64,000 bases of DNA from Synechococcus sp. LA31 (GTDB lineage Bacteria; Cyanobacteriota; Cyanobacteriia; PCC-6307; Cyanobiaceae). Where the stretch lies: the NCBI RefSeq assembly GCF_018502385.1, contig NZ_CP075523.1, forward strand, positions 1,364,001-1,428,000, read 5' to 3'. Positions 8,383-17,862 of this stretch are shown here, piece by piece; position 1 is the first letter of the stretch; every line of letters begins with the position of its first letter. Both the position numbers and the translations under genes were made by a program. Below the pieces are notes generated by a model that was not told the DNA's origin, did no database searches, and was given only the letters and a program-made list of their open reading frames with translations.

Positions 8383-9459
8383 CTAAATATTGGTCGGGGT
8401 GATTAGATAAATAGCTGATACAGTGCCGATCACATAACTTGGCAAAAGCCATGGCCTTATGCGAGAGATGATCCTCTCAGATGCAGCCGAAAAGACACGG
8501 TCAAGCAACTCGTCAGCGATCACAACATAGACGATCCCCACGTAAATAATCACCTGGAATTGGCCTGCAAAACCAGCAAGAGCGGATACAGGTAGCATCT
8601 GGGCTAAAAATACAGAGGTGCCTGCTGCTGCAAACACAGCACCGAGAATCAAATCATCACGGCTCTCACGAATGACCAACGCCAGGATGCACAAACCAAT
8701 GGCGAGAAAGTCGCCAAGGAAACTGGAAACTAGCGTGAGCTGACTGCGCCGCTGGATTGGAATGGCAAGATCAACAACAGGGCGAACTGAAACGGCAAGA
8801 CGGTGGGCATCAGGCAAGCCAAAACGAGAACGCAGACTCAAGCCACTCACATCAATCCGCAGCGGAGAGATAGACCAGTCGTACATCAAAAACTCAGGAT
8901 CAACAGCGCTTCCCATCTTGTCAGCGACATAGGCCACGTTAGCCACCAAGGGATTATCCATTCCAAGCCGAATCAGGAGCTTATGGCGATCAAAGGGATA
9001 AGCCTGAAGGCGCCAAGGAATGGACACACGACAGCGAACTTTATAGAGCCTCCACTGAACATCACCAAGCTGCTTTTGATCGAGTAGCTGAAAACGATCG
9101 ATATCATTATTACTCGGCGCATTCAGAACAGCCAAACGGTCGCTCGGATTGTCAGCAGATGTCCCAAGCCAACGCGTCCACAGAAAGAATTCAGCACCAA
9201 ATTGATTCGAGAGAAGATTAAGATCATCAATCACGGTCACATAAGCGCCAACCTCGAGAGTCCCAGCTTCTGGAAGCGCTTGAGTTGAGGCATAGATATC
9301 TGTGGGAGGAGAATCGAGCGACATGCGTTTATTACTAGAACCATCCAATTGAGCCCAGCCACCAGCCGCCCAAGAGACAATCACAACACAACAGAATAGA
9401 AGCAATAAACTTCGCGCCCGAGCCAATCTCCAAAAACGGACACGTGAGCGGGCAGCCAT
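8383..9459 (-). CDS. Pentameric ligand-gated ion channel (Cys-loop/Pro-loop receptor family)
   Basis: The 358-residue protein has a signal peptide (about 14-36), a beta-rich ligand-binding domain (about 65-235) and four C-terminal transmembrane helices (about 241-263, 269-289, 296-316, 336-354). This is the layout of pLGICs such as GLIC and ELIC. Specific matches are VGAYVTVIDDLNL...F.AEFFLWTRW at the domain start and Pro148 six residues before YPFD (154-157), spaced as in GLIC. MYDWSI follows, and M2 ends in LP (289-290). The second Cys of the eukaryotic Cys-loop is absent, as in prokaryotic members. The channel would sit in the cytoplasmic membrane with its sensor in the periplasm. Ligand and ion selectivity are unknown. 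The M1-M2 region is divergent from GLIC. Confidence 0.85.
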   Translation of the reverse strand: MAARSRVRFWRLARARSLLLLFCCVVIVSWAAGGWAQLDGSSNKRMSLDSPPTDIYASTQALPEAGTLEVGAYVTVIDDLNLLSNQFGAEFFLWTRWLGTSADNPSDRLAVLNAPSNNDIDRFQLLDQKQLGDVQWRLYKVRCRVSIPWRLQAYPFDRHKLLIRLGMDNPLVANVAYVADKMGSAVDPEFLMYDWSISPLRIDVSGLSLRSRFGLPDAHRLAVSVRPVVDLAIPIQRRSQLTLVSSFLGDFLAIGLCILALVIRESRDDLILGAVFAAAGTSVFLAQMLPVSALAGFAGQFQVIIYVGIVYVVIADELLDRVFSAASERIISRIRPWLLPSYVIGTVSAIYLITPTNI

Positions 9460-9511
9460 AAGAGAAGGGCTAGTAGCTTAATTTTGACCCATTCAAATTG
9501 TTATGTCATCC

Positions 9512-9533
9512 CACTTTGCCCAAAAAGTGTCAA
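9512..9533 (-). promoter_or_regulatory. Candidate -35 box with overlapping inverted repeat upstream of the channel gene
   Basis: On the minus strand TTGACA (9533-9528) is a perfect -35 hexamer. It overlaps one arm of the inverted repeat CACTTT-N6-AAAGTG (9512-9529), a possible operator. A clear -10 at standard spacing is not evident; AT-rich sequence follows. It lies in the 152-base gap between the crtL stop and the channel start, so the channel operon probably has its own control. Confidence 0.3.
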
Positions 9534-9611
9534 TCCCTTATATGGAGCAACAGGTACAGCTGAAATGAAGTCTGCATCCGTGCATCGGAGCAAACCGTTC
9601 TCAAGACTGAG

Positions 9612-10886
9612 TCAATGACGAGCCGATGGCATCAGCATCCGAAAGCCCAGCTGCCATTCCCGGCCCTGCATACCGATCAGACCAGCCTTCACGCTCCAGG
9701 GTGCCACCACAAACAGCCGCACCATCGCCGCTATCAGCTGCGGCAGGCTGAGCGTATTGGTGAGGAAGCCATACCACTGTTCCAGTGAAAGGGCAAAGAA
9801 CGTGCGGAAGTGAGCCCGCAGCTGCGGCTCAGAAAAGCGCATCAACTTCTCGAGGCCAAAGCGATACAGCGCATGCTTGCGCTGTAGCTCCAGCGGCCAG
9901 AGGGCCTGCCAGGCCATACAGGCGAGCTGCTCAGCAGAGCGGTCCGTCTGCTCAAGCCCAGAAGCGATCGCATCCGCCAGTACAGGTGCACGCCGCAGCA
10001 GCGCCCCCACCATGTAGCCCGAGGCGGGATGCACCATTGCGGCCGAGCCGCCGAAGCCCACCACCCGCTGCAGCAGATCCGGCAGGGGCAGATTCATCGG
10101 GAACAGGCAAAACTCCTCGTGCTGCACCTCCTCCACTGCGATGCCGCGCAGGGCCAGCCGACGCAGCAACCGGTCCTTGAGCACGTCGTAAGGAACCGCC
10201 GGGGCCAGCGCAAGCGACGTCTCTTCAGCAAAGAACACCCCGTCACCGAAATCCATCGCGTAGAGGAAGGTGGGTGGACCGCAGCGCCGCTCCGCCTCAC
10301 TGAGGTGATCACAGCGGTAATCCATCAGCACAAACTGCCCCGGATCCACCGGCGGCGCTGAAAAACGACCCACAATTCCATACGCCGCCTGGCCGGCCAC
10401 CGGGCCCTCATCGGGGCGCTTCACAAAAGGGGAGTGATGGCCACTGGCATCGATAACCAGCCGGGCAGCCAGCCGATCACCCGCATCAGTGATCACCACC
10501 GACCCTTGCGGGTGGTGATCGATCGAGACCGCCCGGCCGCGATGCCAGACCAGGCCAGCCTGCTGACACGGCTGCCACCAGTGCTGCTGCAGGGCGGTCT
10601 TGTCGAACAGGCCGTAGTCGATGCCGTGTTGAACGGCGGGGCTGGCGAGCCGTTCACCGAAATAGCTGCGGGTGTCGCGCCAGCGATGGCCGAGCAGGTG
10701 GCACAAACCCAGGGCATCCACCTCCGGGCCCCAGATGCCGTAGGTGTTGGGCCATGGCGCCGCCGGATCTTCAGGCGCTAGCCCCTGCACCGCGACGCCG
10801 CGCTGAGCCAGCGCAGCAGCGATGCAGAGCGCGGCCGGGCCCGCCCCGATCACGAGCACATCGCAGCGGGGCTGAGTTGGCGTCAA
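9612..10886 (-). CDS. crtL: Lycopene cyclase (CrtL type)
   Basis: The 424-residue protein has an N-terminal Rossmann dinucleotide motif (DVLVIGAGPAALCIAAALA) and the cyclase signature YGIWGPEVDALGL. It also has GFGGSAAMVHPASGYMVG, typical of CrtL lycopene cyclases. These enzymes close beta or epsilon rings on lycopene in carotenoid synthesis at the membrane. Picocyanobacteria can carry both CrtL-b and CrtL-e paralogues, and I cannot assign ring type from this copy alone. TTG start at 10886 overlaps the upstream stop codon as TTGA, suggesting translational coupling with the preceding gene and gyrA. Confidence 0.88.
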   Translation of the reverse strand: MTPTQPRCDVLVIGAGPAALCIAAALAQRGVAVQGLAPEDPAAPWPNTYGIWGPEVDALGLCHLLGHRWRDTRSYFGERLASPAVQHGIDYGLFDKTALQQHWWQPCQQAGLVWHRGRAVSIDHHPQGSVVITDAGDRLAARLVIDASGHHSPFVKRPDEGPVAGQAAYGIVGRFSAPPVDPGQFVLMDYRCDHLSEAERRCGPPTFLYAMDFGDGVFFAEETSLALAPAVPYDVLKDRLLRRLALRGIAVEEVQHEEFCLFPMNLPLPDLLQRVVGFGGSAAMVHPASGYMVGALLRRAPVLADAIASGLEQTDRSAEQLACMAWQALWPLELQRKHALYRFGLEKLMRFSEPQLRAHFRTFFALSLEQWYGFLTNTLSLPQLIAAMVRLFVVAPWSVKAGLIGMQGREWQLGFRMLMPSARH

Positions 10887-12016
10887 AGCATCAGCTCGAG
10901 TACGGCACGGTTGTTGGCCTCGAGGCCATCGGCTTCAAGGATTCGGCCTTCGGGATCAGCGATCACCTCCAGCTTGTGGCGGCCAGCCCCCAGATCCAGG
11001 GGCACGCTGAACGCCTCGCTGTCACCGGCACTGAGCCAAGGCAGACGCAGGTAGCGGTGGCTGGAGTAGCGATCGTCTACCACCACAGCAACGCCGACAT
11101 CGCTCACATCCATCGCACCGCGGTTCACCACGCTGAAGCGAGCCATCCCCGCCTCCACAGCAAGATCCTCGATGGCCAGATCACTGGCCAGCTGATGCAG
11201 CTGTTGCAGCGGGTAGAGCGCCAATCGCTTCACCGCCCGCAGCAGGGTTCCAGAGTGCTCGTGGTGGAGGTGCCCGCCATGACGCAGATCCGTGCTGCAG
11301 CCATGCAGGTGCAGATGGGCACCCTCCACGGGCAGCGTCACCCGGCCGTTGGCAGGGTCCATGTCGAAGAAGCCGCAGCAGTCCCACTGCAATGAGTGGC
11401 CCAAATAGCGGATGGGGTCCGTGGGTACGCCAGGATCCTGCTCCGCCAGGCGGTAGTGCTGCAGCAGGTCGTAAAGGCTGCGGCCGGCTGTGGCCGCACT
11501 CGCCTCACTCTGGGCAATCGCCGTATTACGGCGCTGCTGGCCCATGCACAGCTTGGAAGCCACGGTGATCACCAGCGAGTGCCACTGCAACTCAGCCCGC
11601 AAGCCATAAATCGGCGCCTCCGCCAGGCGGCCCTCGACCCGCAACCGCGCAATCAAACCAGCCATGAGCTCCTGCAGCGGGCGCCCCTTCACATCACCCA
11701 GCTCCGCCGGATCCACCAGCACCCTGAGATCCGAGACATCGCCGCTGAAGCACACATAGGGGAAGTGGGCATTGCGATCGCCGCGGACAAGAGGGTGAAT
11801 GCCACCGTCGCTTGCCCGGCATTGCCAAATGGTGGTGTCACCTCCGCCGTTGCGCAGGAAGGTCAGCTCACCGTTGTCGATGCTGGTCGTGGTGCCCAAG
11901 CCCAACACATCGCCTTGAAGGGGGATCTGATCCAGGGGAAGGTGCTCCTGCACATCACCCTGAATCAGATCACTCACGGTGTTGGCGATCCAGAGATCGC
12001 CGCGGGGATCAGGCAT
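10883..12016 (-). CDS. Conserved hypothetical protein with C-terminal CARDB-like beta domain
   Basis: The 377-residue protein begins at ATG 12016, eight bases inside the gyrA 3' end; the longer open frame upstream is only antisense-like Arg/Cys-rich sequence over gyrA. The N-terminal part has short Asp/Gly-rich segments ([21 protein letters not shown]). The last hundred residues ([20 protein letters not shown]... [16 protein letters not shown]) look like a CARDB-type immunoglobulin fold. I see no signal peptide or membrane helix, and I do not recognise a function. Its position between gyrA and crtL, with overlaps at both ends, indicates a three-gene operon. Confidence 0.75.
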   Translation of the reverse strand: MPDPRGDLWIANTVSDLIQGDVQEHLPLDQIPLQGDVLGLGTTTSIDNGELTFLRNGGGDTTIWQCRASDGGIHPLVRGDRNAHFPYVCFSGDVSDLRVLVDPAELGDVKGRPLQELMAGLIARLRVEGRLAEAPIYGLRAELQWHSLVITVASKLCMGQQRRNTAIAQSEASAATAGRSLYDLLQHYRLAEQDPGVPTDPIRYLGHSLQWDCCGFFDMDPANGRVTLPVEGAHLHLHGCSTDLRHGGHLHHEHSGTLLRAVKRLALYPLQQLHQLASDLAIEDLAVEAGMARFSVVNRGAMDVSDVGVAVVVDDRYSSHRYLRLPWLSAGDSEAFSVPLDLGAGRHKLEVIADPEGRILEADGLEANNRAVLELML

Positions 12017-14654
12017 CAGGGGCTGGGCTATCGACAACAGCTGAGGGTTCCAGGCCTTCAGCAGCCTCCTCCTCTTCTTCCGCTGCAGGCGGCACCAGCA
12101 CCACCTCTGAGAGGCGATCGCCGTTATCGAGGCGCTGCAGCCGCACCCCGGTGGCCGCCCGCGACTGTTGCGGCACCGCATCGGCCTGCATCCGCACAAT
12201 CACGCCTTTCTCACTCACCAGCAGCAGTTCCTCACCAGCGCCAAGCACCTTGAGGCCGACCAGGACATCGCCATCGCGCCGGAACTTCATGCAGCGAAGG
12301 CCCATGCCGGCGCGTTTCTGCAGACGGAACTGATCCACCGGTACCCGCTTGCCCAGGCCGCTGGCAGATGCCACCAGCACCCAAGGGCCCTCGCTGGCGG
12401 CCACTTCTTCAGTCTCCTCTTCATCGCCAGCAGCGCTGCTGCTTTCCACCCGATCAGCCAGCTCAACCGGGATCACATCCATGCTCACCAGCTGGTCGCC
12501 GGGGCGCAGATTCATCGCGCGTACGCCGCGGGCCGTTCGGCCCAGGGGACGAAGCTCATCATCGCTGAGGCGGAAGTGAATGGTCATCCCGTTACGGGAG
12601 CCGATCAACAGGCTGTCGCCAGGCTGGGCGAGGCGTACCCAGGTGAGAGCGTCGCCCTCCTCCAGCGAGATGGCGATCAAGCCATTGGAGCGAATGTTGG
12701 CGAAGGCTGAAAGACGCGTGCGCTTGATGTAACCGCCACTGGTGAGCATCACCAGCACCGCGTCTTCAGCAAATTCACTCACCGCCAGCAGCGACGTGAT
12801 CTGCTCTTCACGCGGGATCGGCAGCAGCTGCACGATCGGAGTGCCTTTGGCGGTGCGGCTGCACTGCGGCACTCGGTAAGCCGGCACGGTGTACACAACA
12901 CCGCGGTCGGAGAACAGCAAGAGCGAATCATGGTCGTTACAGCTGATAAACAGCCGCACGGCTTCCTCTCCCTGGCTGCGGGTGCCGGCCTTACCGCGGG
13001 TGCCGCGGCTGGTGGCTTCGAATTCACTCACCGGCATCCGCTTCAAGTAGCCGTTCTCGGTAAGCAACACCACAGAACGCTCGTTGGCGATCAGATCGAT
13101 GTCTTCGAGGCCACCTTCCACATCGAGGATCTCGGTGCGGCGGGGGGAGTCGTAGCGGGAGCGCAGCACCCCCAGCTCTTCAGTGATCAGCGCCAGCACC
13201 CGCTCCTTGCGAGCCAGGATGTCTTTGTAGTCGGTAATCTTGGCGAGCAGATCCTCGTGCTCGAGGCGGATCTTGTCGGCCTCAAGGGCCGTGAGCCGAC
13301 GCAGCTGCATCTGCAGGATGGCGTCAGCCTGGATCTCGCTCAAACCGAAGCGATCCACCAGTTCGAGGCGTGCGGTGGCGGTATCAGCGGCAGCACGGAT
13401 CAGGGCAATGATCGCGTCGAGGTTGTCGAGGGCGATCAGTAGGCCGAGCAGAATGTGGTCACGCTCTTCGGCCTTGCGCAGCAGATAGCGGGTGCGGCGC
13501 TCAATCGTCTCAACGCGGAAGTCGAGGAACACCTCGAGCATCTTGCGCAGCGTGAGCAGCACCGGCTCGCCCTTCACCAGCGCCAGCATGTAAGCGCTGA
13601 AGTTGCTCTGTAGGGGCGTGAGTTTGAACAGGTTGTTTAACACCACCTGCGGGTAGGCATCACGGCGCAGTTCAATCACGATGCGCATGCCATCGCGATC
13701 GGATTCATCGCGGATGTCGGCAATGCCGTCGAGCTTCTTGTCATTCACCAACTCGGCGATGCGCTCGATCAAAGCCGCCTTGTTGGTCTGATAGGGCAGC
13801 TCGGTGATGATCACCGCATCGCGATCTGGCCGTCCCTTGGCCTCGATCGTTTCAATCGAAGCCACCCCGCGCATGGTCACCGAGCCGCGGCCGGTGGAGT
13901 ACATCTCACGGATACCGCTACGGCCCAGGATCTGGCCGCCCGTGGGGAAATCGGGGCCCGGAATCAGACGGGTGAGCTCGCGATCCTCGATCTCCGGATT
14001 GCCGATCAGAGCCAGCAGGCCGTCGATCAACTCCGTGAGGTTGTGGGGGGGGATGTTGGTGGCCATCCCCACGGCGATGCCGGTGGAGCCGTTGAGCAGA
14101 AGCTGCGGGATGCGCGAGGGCATCACCGTGGGTTCCTGCTGCGATCCATCGAAGTTGTCGATGAAATCGACGGTTTCGCACTCGATATCTTCGAGCAGGC
14201 TGTCGGTGGTCAGCGCCTGCAGCCGCGATTCGGTGTAGCGCATGGCGGCTGGCGGATCGTTGTCCACCGATCCGAAGTTGCCATGCCCATCGATCAGGGG
14301 CATGCGCATGGAAAAGTCCTGCGCCATCCGCACCAGGGCGTCGTACACCGCGGTGTCGCCGTGGGGGTGGTACTTACCGAGCACCTCACCCACCACGCGG
14401 GCACATTTCCGGTAGGGCCGGTCGCTGGTCAGACCCAGCTCGTACATGGCGTACAGGATGCGCCGGTGCACGGGTTTCAAGCCGTCGCGGGCATCGGGCA
14501 AGGCCCGGCCCACGATCACGCTCATCGCGTACTCCAGGTAGGAGCGCGACATCTCATTGCGAAGGTCGGCCTGGATAATCCGACCGTCAGATCCAGATGG
14601 CCCGTCGGGACCGCCCCCGGAATTCATCTCGCCGGGTTCGGTTGGATCCGCCAT
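12009..14654 (-). CDS. gyrA: DNA gyrase subunit A
   Basis: The 881-residue protein is full length for GyrA. It shows the quinolone-resistance region [17 protein letters not shown], and [10 protein letters not shown] with the active-site Tyr that cleaves DNA. A coiled-coil segment and six-bladed C-terminal repeats follow, with a GyrA-box-like [10 protein letters not shown]. It introduces negative supercoils with GyrB, which is not in the window. The acidic tail is rich in Glu ([11 protein letters not shown]). It is the first gene of a minus-strand operon with the hypothetical gene and crtL, and is divergent from the DUF39 gene across 45 bases. Confidence 0.98.
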   Translation of the reverse strand: MADPTEPGEMNSGGGPDGPSGSDGRIIQADLRNEMSRSYLEYAMSVIVGRALPDARDGLKPVHRRILYAMYELGLTSDRPYRKCARVVGEVLGKYHPHGDTAVYDALVRMAQDFSMRMPLIDGHGNFGSVDNDPPAAMRYTESRLQALTTDSLLEDIECETVDFIDNFDGSQQEPTVMPSRIPQLLLNGSTGIAVGMATNIPPHNLTELIDGLLALIGNPEIEDRELTRLIPGPDFPTGGQILGRSGIREMYSTGRGSVTMRGVASIETIEAKGRPDRDAVIITELPYQTNKAALIERIAELVNDKKLDGIADIRDESDRDGMRIVIELRRDAYPQVVLNNLFKLTPLQSNFSAYMLALVKGEPVLLTLRKMLEVFLDFRVETIERRTRYLLRKAEERDHILLGLLIALDNLDAIIALIRAAADTATARLELVDRFGLSEIQADAILQMQLRRLTALEADKIRLEHEDLLAKITDYKDILARKERVLALITEELGVLRSRYDSPRRTEILDVEGGLEDIDLIANERSVVLLTENGYLKRMPVSEFEATSRGTRGKAGTRSQGEEAVRLFISCNDHDSLLLFSDRGVVYTVPAYRVPQCSRTAKGTPIVQLLPIPREEQITSLLAVSEFAEDAVLVMLTSGGYIKRTRLSAFANIRSNGLIAISLEEGDALTWVRLAQPGDSLLIGSRNGMTIHFRLSDDELRPLGRTARGVRAMNLRPGDQLVSMDVIPVELADRVESSSAAGDEEETEEVAASEGPWVLVASASGLGKRVPVDQFRLQKRAGMGLRCMKFRRDGDVLVGLKVLGAGEELLLVSEKGVIVRMQADAVPQQSRAATGVRLQRLDNGDRLSEVVLVPPAAEEEEEAAEGLEPSAVVDSPAPDA

Positions 14655-14699
14655 TCGACAAGACTTTGATTAGAACGCATTTTATCGGTTGCTGCGCCT

Positions 14700-15842
14700 G
14701 TGTCTGCCTCCAGGGGCAACGCCCCCATCCGAACGGAGCAGGAGCTCGAGGTCCTGCAGCGCAGCGGCGATCTGCAGGTGTGCTCGGCAGCAGCATTTCG
14801 TGAGCGCGTCGCTACCCGCGGGCTGGAGCAAGCCTTCGCCGACACCCACGTGGTGGTGGCCGGTGATGCAGGGTTCACAGCCCAGGCGAGCCTGGTGCTG
14901 CACCTAGGGCCGAGCGATCCACCGATCCGCATCGAGCGCTTCCGGCTCGGCAGGGCGGAAGGCGGCGGCAGTCATGGCAACACCGATCTCGTTCTGCCGA
15001 TCCAGCAAGGGGGCGCCCAAGCCCTTGAGCAGTTGTTGCAGGGTCGTCGGCTGCCATTCAGCGCCAGCGGACTGGCCACCCTGCAACAGCCGCGCCAGGA
15101 ACTCGAAACCCAGCTCTCGCTGGGTCAGATCGGTGCCGGTCGGCTGCTGCTGCACCGAGCTATCAGCGAAAACGGCGTGGTGGCCATCAGTAGCCGCGAG
15201 GGTCTCACCCCAACTCCGTGGGGGCCTGTGCTGGGGCCCATCAGCAGCGCTCTCTTCAACTGCGCCGGTGCCGGCAGCATCGGCCTCACCATGCCAGGGC
15301 TGCACGGGCTGGGGCCAGGCTCACCGGTGCTGGTGGCCGGCACGATCGGCTGGGTGAGTGGCGCTGGGGCAGGGCACAACCCGCTGGTGCGCCGCAGTGC
15401 CAGCGGCCATGCACTCAGCCCAGGGGCCAGCTGCTCGGTGGAAGCCGATCTGCATGGGCTGCAGCCTCGCTGGATCCGCGCCTGCTCACACCGCCAAGAA
15501 GGGGATGGCCTCCTCGTGGCGATCGCGGCGCCGGTTCCCCTGCTCAACTTGACCGTGGCACGCCAGGCCGCCTGCGGCAACGAGCAACTGCAGGCGCCAG
15601 TGCTCGATTACGGCGTACCGCGGCGGGTGAAGCCCAGCCTGGGCAGCGTCAGCTACGGAGACCTGCTCGACGGAGCGCTGCAGCTCGATGCACACCGGCT
15701 GTGCTGCGCCCCCGCCTTCAGCCCACGCCTGGCAGCAGAAATGGTCGAAGAGCTGTGCACCCTGCTGCAGGCCGCGCGATTTCCGCTGCGTCTGCCGCTG
15801 CAAGGATTACCGCAGAGGCCTGCACTGCTGCCGTTGGAGTGA
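14700..15842 (+). CDS. DUF39 (HcyBio) family protein, putative homocysteine biosynthesis
   Basis: The 380-residue protein matches the DUF39/homocysteine-biosynthesis family, including a glycine-rich segment (VLVAGTIGWVSGAGAGHNP) that parallels the family's GGxxGxVxGxGxxHNP region. In methanogens and sulfate reducers this family, with a NIL/ferredoxin partner, is linked to converting aspartate semialdehyde and sulfide into homocysteine. No such partner lies nearby. GTG start is used at 14700. The gene is divergent from gyrA. In cyanobacteria the role is unproven. Confidence 0.75.
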   Translation: MSASRGNAPIRTEQELEVLQRSGDLQVCSAAAFRERVATRGLEQAFADTHVVVAGDAGFTAQASLVLHLGPSDPPIRIERFRLGRAEGGGSHGNTDLVLPIQQGGAQALEQLLQGRRLPFSASGLATLQQPRQELETQLSLGQIGAGRLLLHRAISENGVVAISSREGLTPTPWGPVLGPISSALFNCAGAGSIGLTMPGLHGLGPGSPVLVAGTIGWVSGAGAGHNPLVRRSASGHALSPGASCSVEADLHGLQPRWIRACSHRQEGDGLLVAIAAPVPLLNLTVARQAACGNEQLQAPVLDYGVPRRVKPSLGSVSYGDLLDGALQLDAHRLCCAPAFSPRLAAEMVEELCTLLQAARFPLRLPLQGLPQRPALLPLE

Positions 15843-15895
15843 GCGACCAGGGAAAACAGCCGTAAGCTCCGCAGCTGATGCACGCGCCCAGGACC

Positions 15896-16450
15896 ATGGC
15901 TGAAGCTCCTGCCCCCAAGCCGGACACTGAGCAACAGCCGCAGATGGCCGAGGAGGCTTTGGAGATCAATGCCGTAGAGGCAGAAGCTGAGCCTGAGACA
16001 GTCGCCGTCGCAGCGGAACAACCGGCACCAGAGCCAGCTGCACCAGAGCCACCTGCGGCAGACACTCCAACCGTGGCCAGCAGCATCGAGGTGCCCGCTA
16101 GCCCGCAGGTGAACACAGCCCCCTCCGAACAAGAGGGTGGTGAATGGGACCTGCTGGTGCAGAAGCTGCGCAGCTGGATCGCCAGCGGCCAACTGCAGGA
16201 GCAGTGGCAAGCGGCACGCACCCCCTTAAGCCTGCTGGCTGGGCTGATCGCCGTGCTGCTTGTGCTCCGGGTCTACAGCGCTGTGTTGGGCGTGCTTAAC
16301 AGCATTCCGCTACTGCCCGGCCTGCTGGAGCTGGCCGGCCTGGTGACGGTGGTGCAATTCAGCCTCACGCGGCTGGTGCGCAGCCAGGATCGCAGCGAAG
16401 TGATCGGCGGACTGAAGCAGCGCTGGAAGAGCTTCCGGGGCCGCAGCTGA
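15896..16450 (+). CDS. CAAD domain thylakoid membrane protein (CURT1-like)
   Basis: The N-terminal hundred residues are disordered and rich in Ala, Pro and Glu. Then come an amphipathic stretch (WDLLVQKLRSWI) and two closely spaced hydrophobic helices, the CAAD layout (cyanobacterial aminoacyl-tRNA synthetase appended domain, related to CURT1 of thylakoid margins). Here it is free-standing, not fused to a synthetase. Start choice is between ATG 15878 and ATG 15896; I prefer 15896 (MAEAP). It likely acts in thylakoid membrane architecture, by family analogy. Confidence 0.8.
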   Translation: MAEAPAPKPDTEQQPQMAEEALEINAVEAEAEPETVAVAAEQPAPEPAAPEPPAADTPTVASSIEVPASPQVNTAPSEQEGGEWDLLVQKLRSWIASGQLQEQWQAARTPLSLLAGLIAVLLVLRVYSAVLGVLNSIPLLPGLLELAGLVTVVQFSLTRLVRSQDRSEVIGGLKQRWKSFRGRS

Positions 16451-16515
16451 GGCGCTGGCCAAGGGTTGAGCAACGGGCCGGTTGATAGCTTGGCCCGATT
16501 GCGTCACGGTTTTCG

Positions 16516-17679
16516 GTGGACATTCAGCTCGGTCGTTCCCGCACTGTTCGCCGTGCCTACGGCATCGATGAGATCGCTCTGGTGCCAGGCGGTCGCACCG
16601 TTGATCCCGCGGTCACAGACAGCAGCTGGACCCTGGGCGGCGTGACCCGTGAGATCCCGATCATCGCCAGCGCCATGGACGGTGTGGTGGACGTGGGCAT
16701 GTGCGTGGAGCTCACCAAGCAGGGCGCTCTCGGTGTGCTCAACCTGGAGGGGGTGCAGTGCCGCTACGACGACCCCAATCCCGCCCTCGATCGCATTGCC
16801 TCGGTCGGCAAAGACGAGTTCGTGCCCCTGATGCAGGAGCTTTACAGCCAGCCGGTGCGCGAAGACCTGATCCGCAAGCGCATTGCTGACATCAAGCAGC
16901 GCGGTGGGATCGCCGCCGTGAGTGCCACGCCTGTGGCCGCTCTCAAATTTGGCAAAGCCATCGCCGAAGCCGGTGCCGACCTCTTCTTTGTGCAAGCCAC
17001 CGTGGTGAGCACCGAGCACATTGGGCCTGAAGGTCAGGAAACCCTGGATCTCGAAGCCCTTTGCCGCAACTTCGGCGTGCCGGTGATCATCGGCAACTGC
17101 GTCACCTACGACGTGGCCCTCAAGCTGATGCGTGCAGGCGCTGCCGGCGTCATGGTGGGCATTGGCCCTGGCGCCGCCTGCACCTCTCGCGGCGTACTGG
17201 GCATCGGCATCCCTCAGGCCACCTCGGTTGCCGACTGCGCCGCCGCCCGCGATGACTACATGCGTGAAAGCGGCCGCTATGTGCCAATCGTGGCCGATGG
17301 CGGCATCGTGACGGGTGGCGACATCTGCAAGTGCCTGGCCTGCGGTGCCGATGCCGTCATGATCGGCTCACCGATTGCCCGCTCCGCCGAAGCCCCGGGT
17401 CGCGGCTTCCACTGGGGGATGGCCACGCCCAGCCCTGTGCTGCCCCGCGGCACCCGCATCAAGGTGGGCACCACCGGCAGCTTGGAGAAGATTCTTCGCG
17501 GCCCTGCCTCGCTCGATGACGGCACGCAGAACCTCCTCGGTTGCATCAAAACCTCCATGGGCACCCTGGGCGCCCGCACGCTGAAGGAGATGCAGCAAGT
17601 GGAAGTGGTCGTAGCCCCGTCGCTGCTCACCGAAGGCAAGGTGTACCAAAAGGCCCAGCAGCTGGGCATGGGCAAATAA
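16516..17679 (+). CDS. guaB3: GuaB3-family IMP dehydrogenase-like protein
   Basis: The 387-residue protein has the IMPDH/GMPR barrel without CBS domains. The catalytic-Cys loop is GIGPGAACTSRG. VADGGIVTGGDICKCLACGADAVMIGSP binds the phosphate. This short form is the GuaB3 clade of cyanobacteria and actinobacteria. It was long named IMP dehydrogenase and has more recently been proposed to act as a GMP reductase. Start is GTG at 16516. It stands alone, with a 183-base gap before trxA that shows an extended-10-like TGCTAGATT near 17831 but no clear -35. Confidence 0.9.
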   Translation: MDIQLGRSRTVRRAYGIDEIALVPGGRTVDPAVTDSSWTLGGVTREIPIIASAMDGVVDVGMCVELTKQGALGVLNLEGVQCRYDDPNPALDRIASVGKDEFVPLMQELYSQPVREDLIRKRIADIKQRGGIAAVSATPVAALKFGKAIAEAGADLFFVQATVVSTEHIGPEGQETLDLEALCRNFGVPVIIGNCVTYDVALKLMRAGAAGVMVGIGPGAACTSRGVLGIGIPQATSVADCAAARDDYMRESGRYVPIVADGGIVTGGDICKCLACGADAVMIGSPIARSAEAPGRGFHWGMATPSPVLPRGTRIKVGTTGSLEKILRGPASLDDGTQNLLGCIKTSMGTLGARTLKEMQQVEVVVAPSLLTEGKVYQKAQQLGMGK

Positions 17680-17862
17680 GGCCTGCATCTGAACGCCGCA
17701 GGCAGCGGCGTTACCCTCAACCTGTGCGGGCTTCGGCCCACACACTCCTCACACCCCCCGGCCCGGCGCGTCTGGGCCTTCTGTCTTCTTTACGAGTTCC
17801 GGCAGGCGCAGGGCCATGCCAGGAACCATTGCTAGATTCCCAAAACACACACCAAAACTCGG

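Noticed and set aside
12017-12199. N-terminal extension of the CARDB-like protein
   Set aside because: It is Cys/Arg-rich and out of phase within gyrA's 3' end; ATG 12016 is a better start.
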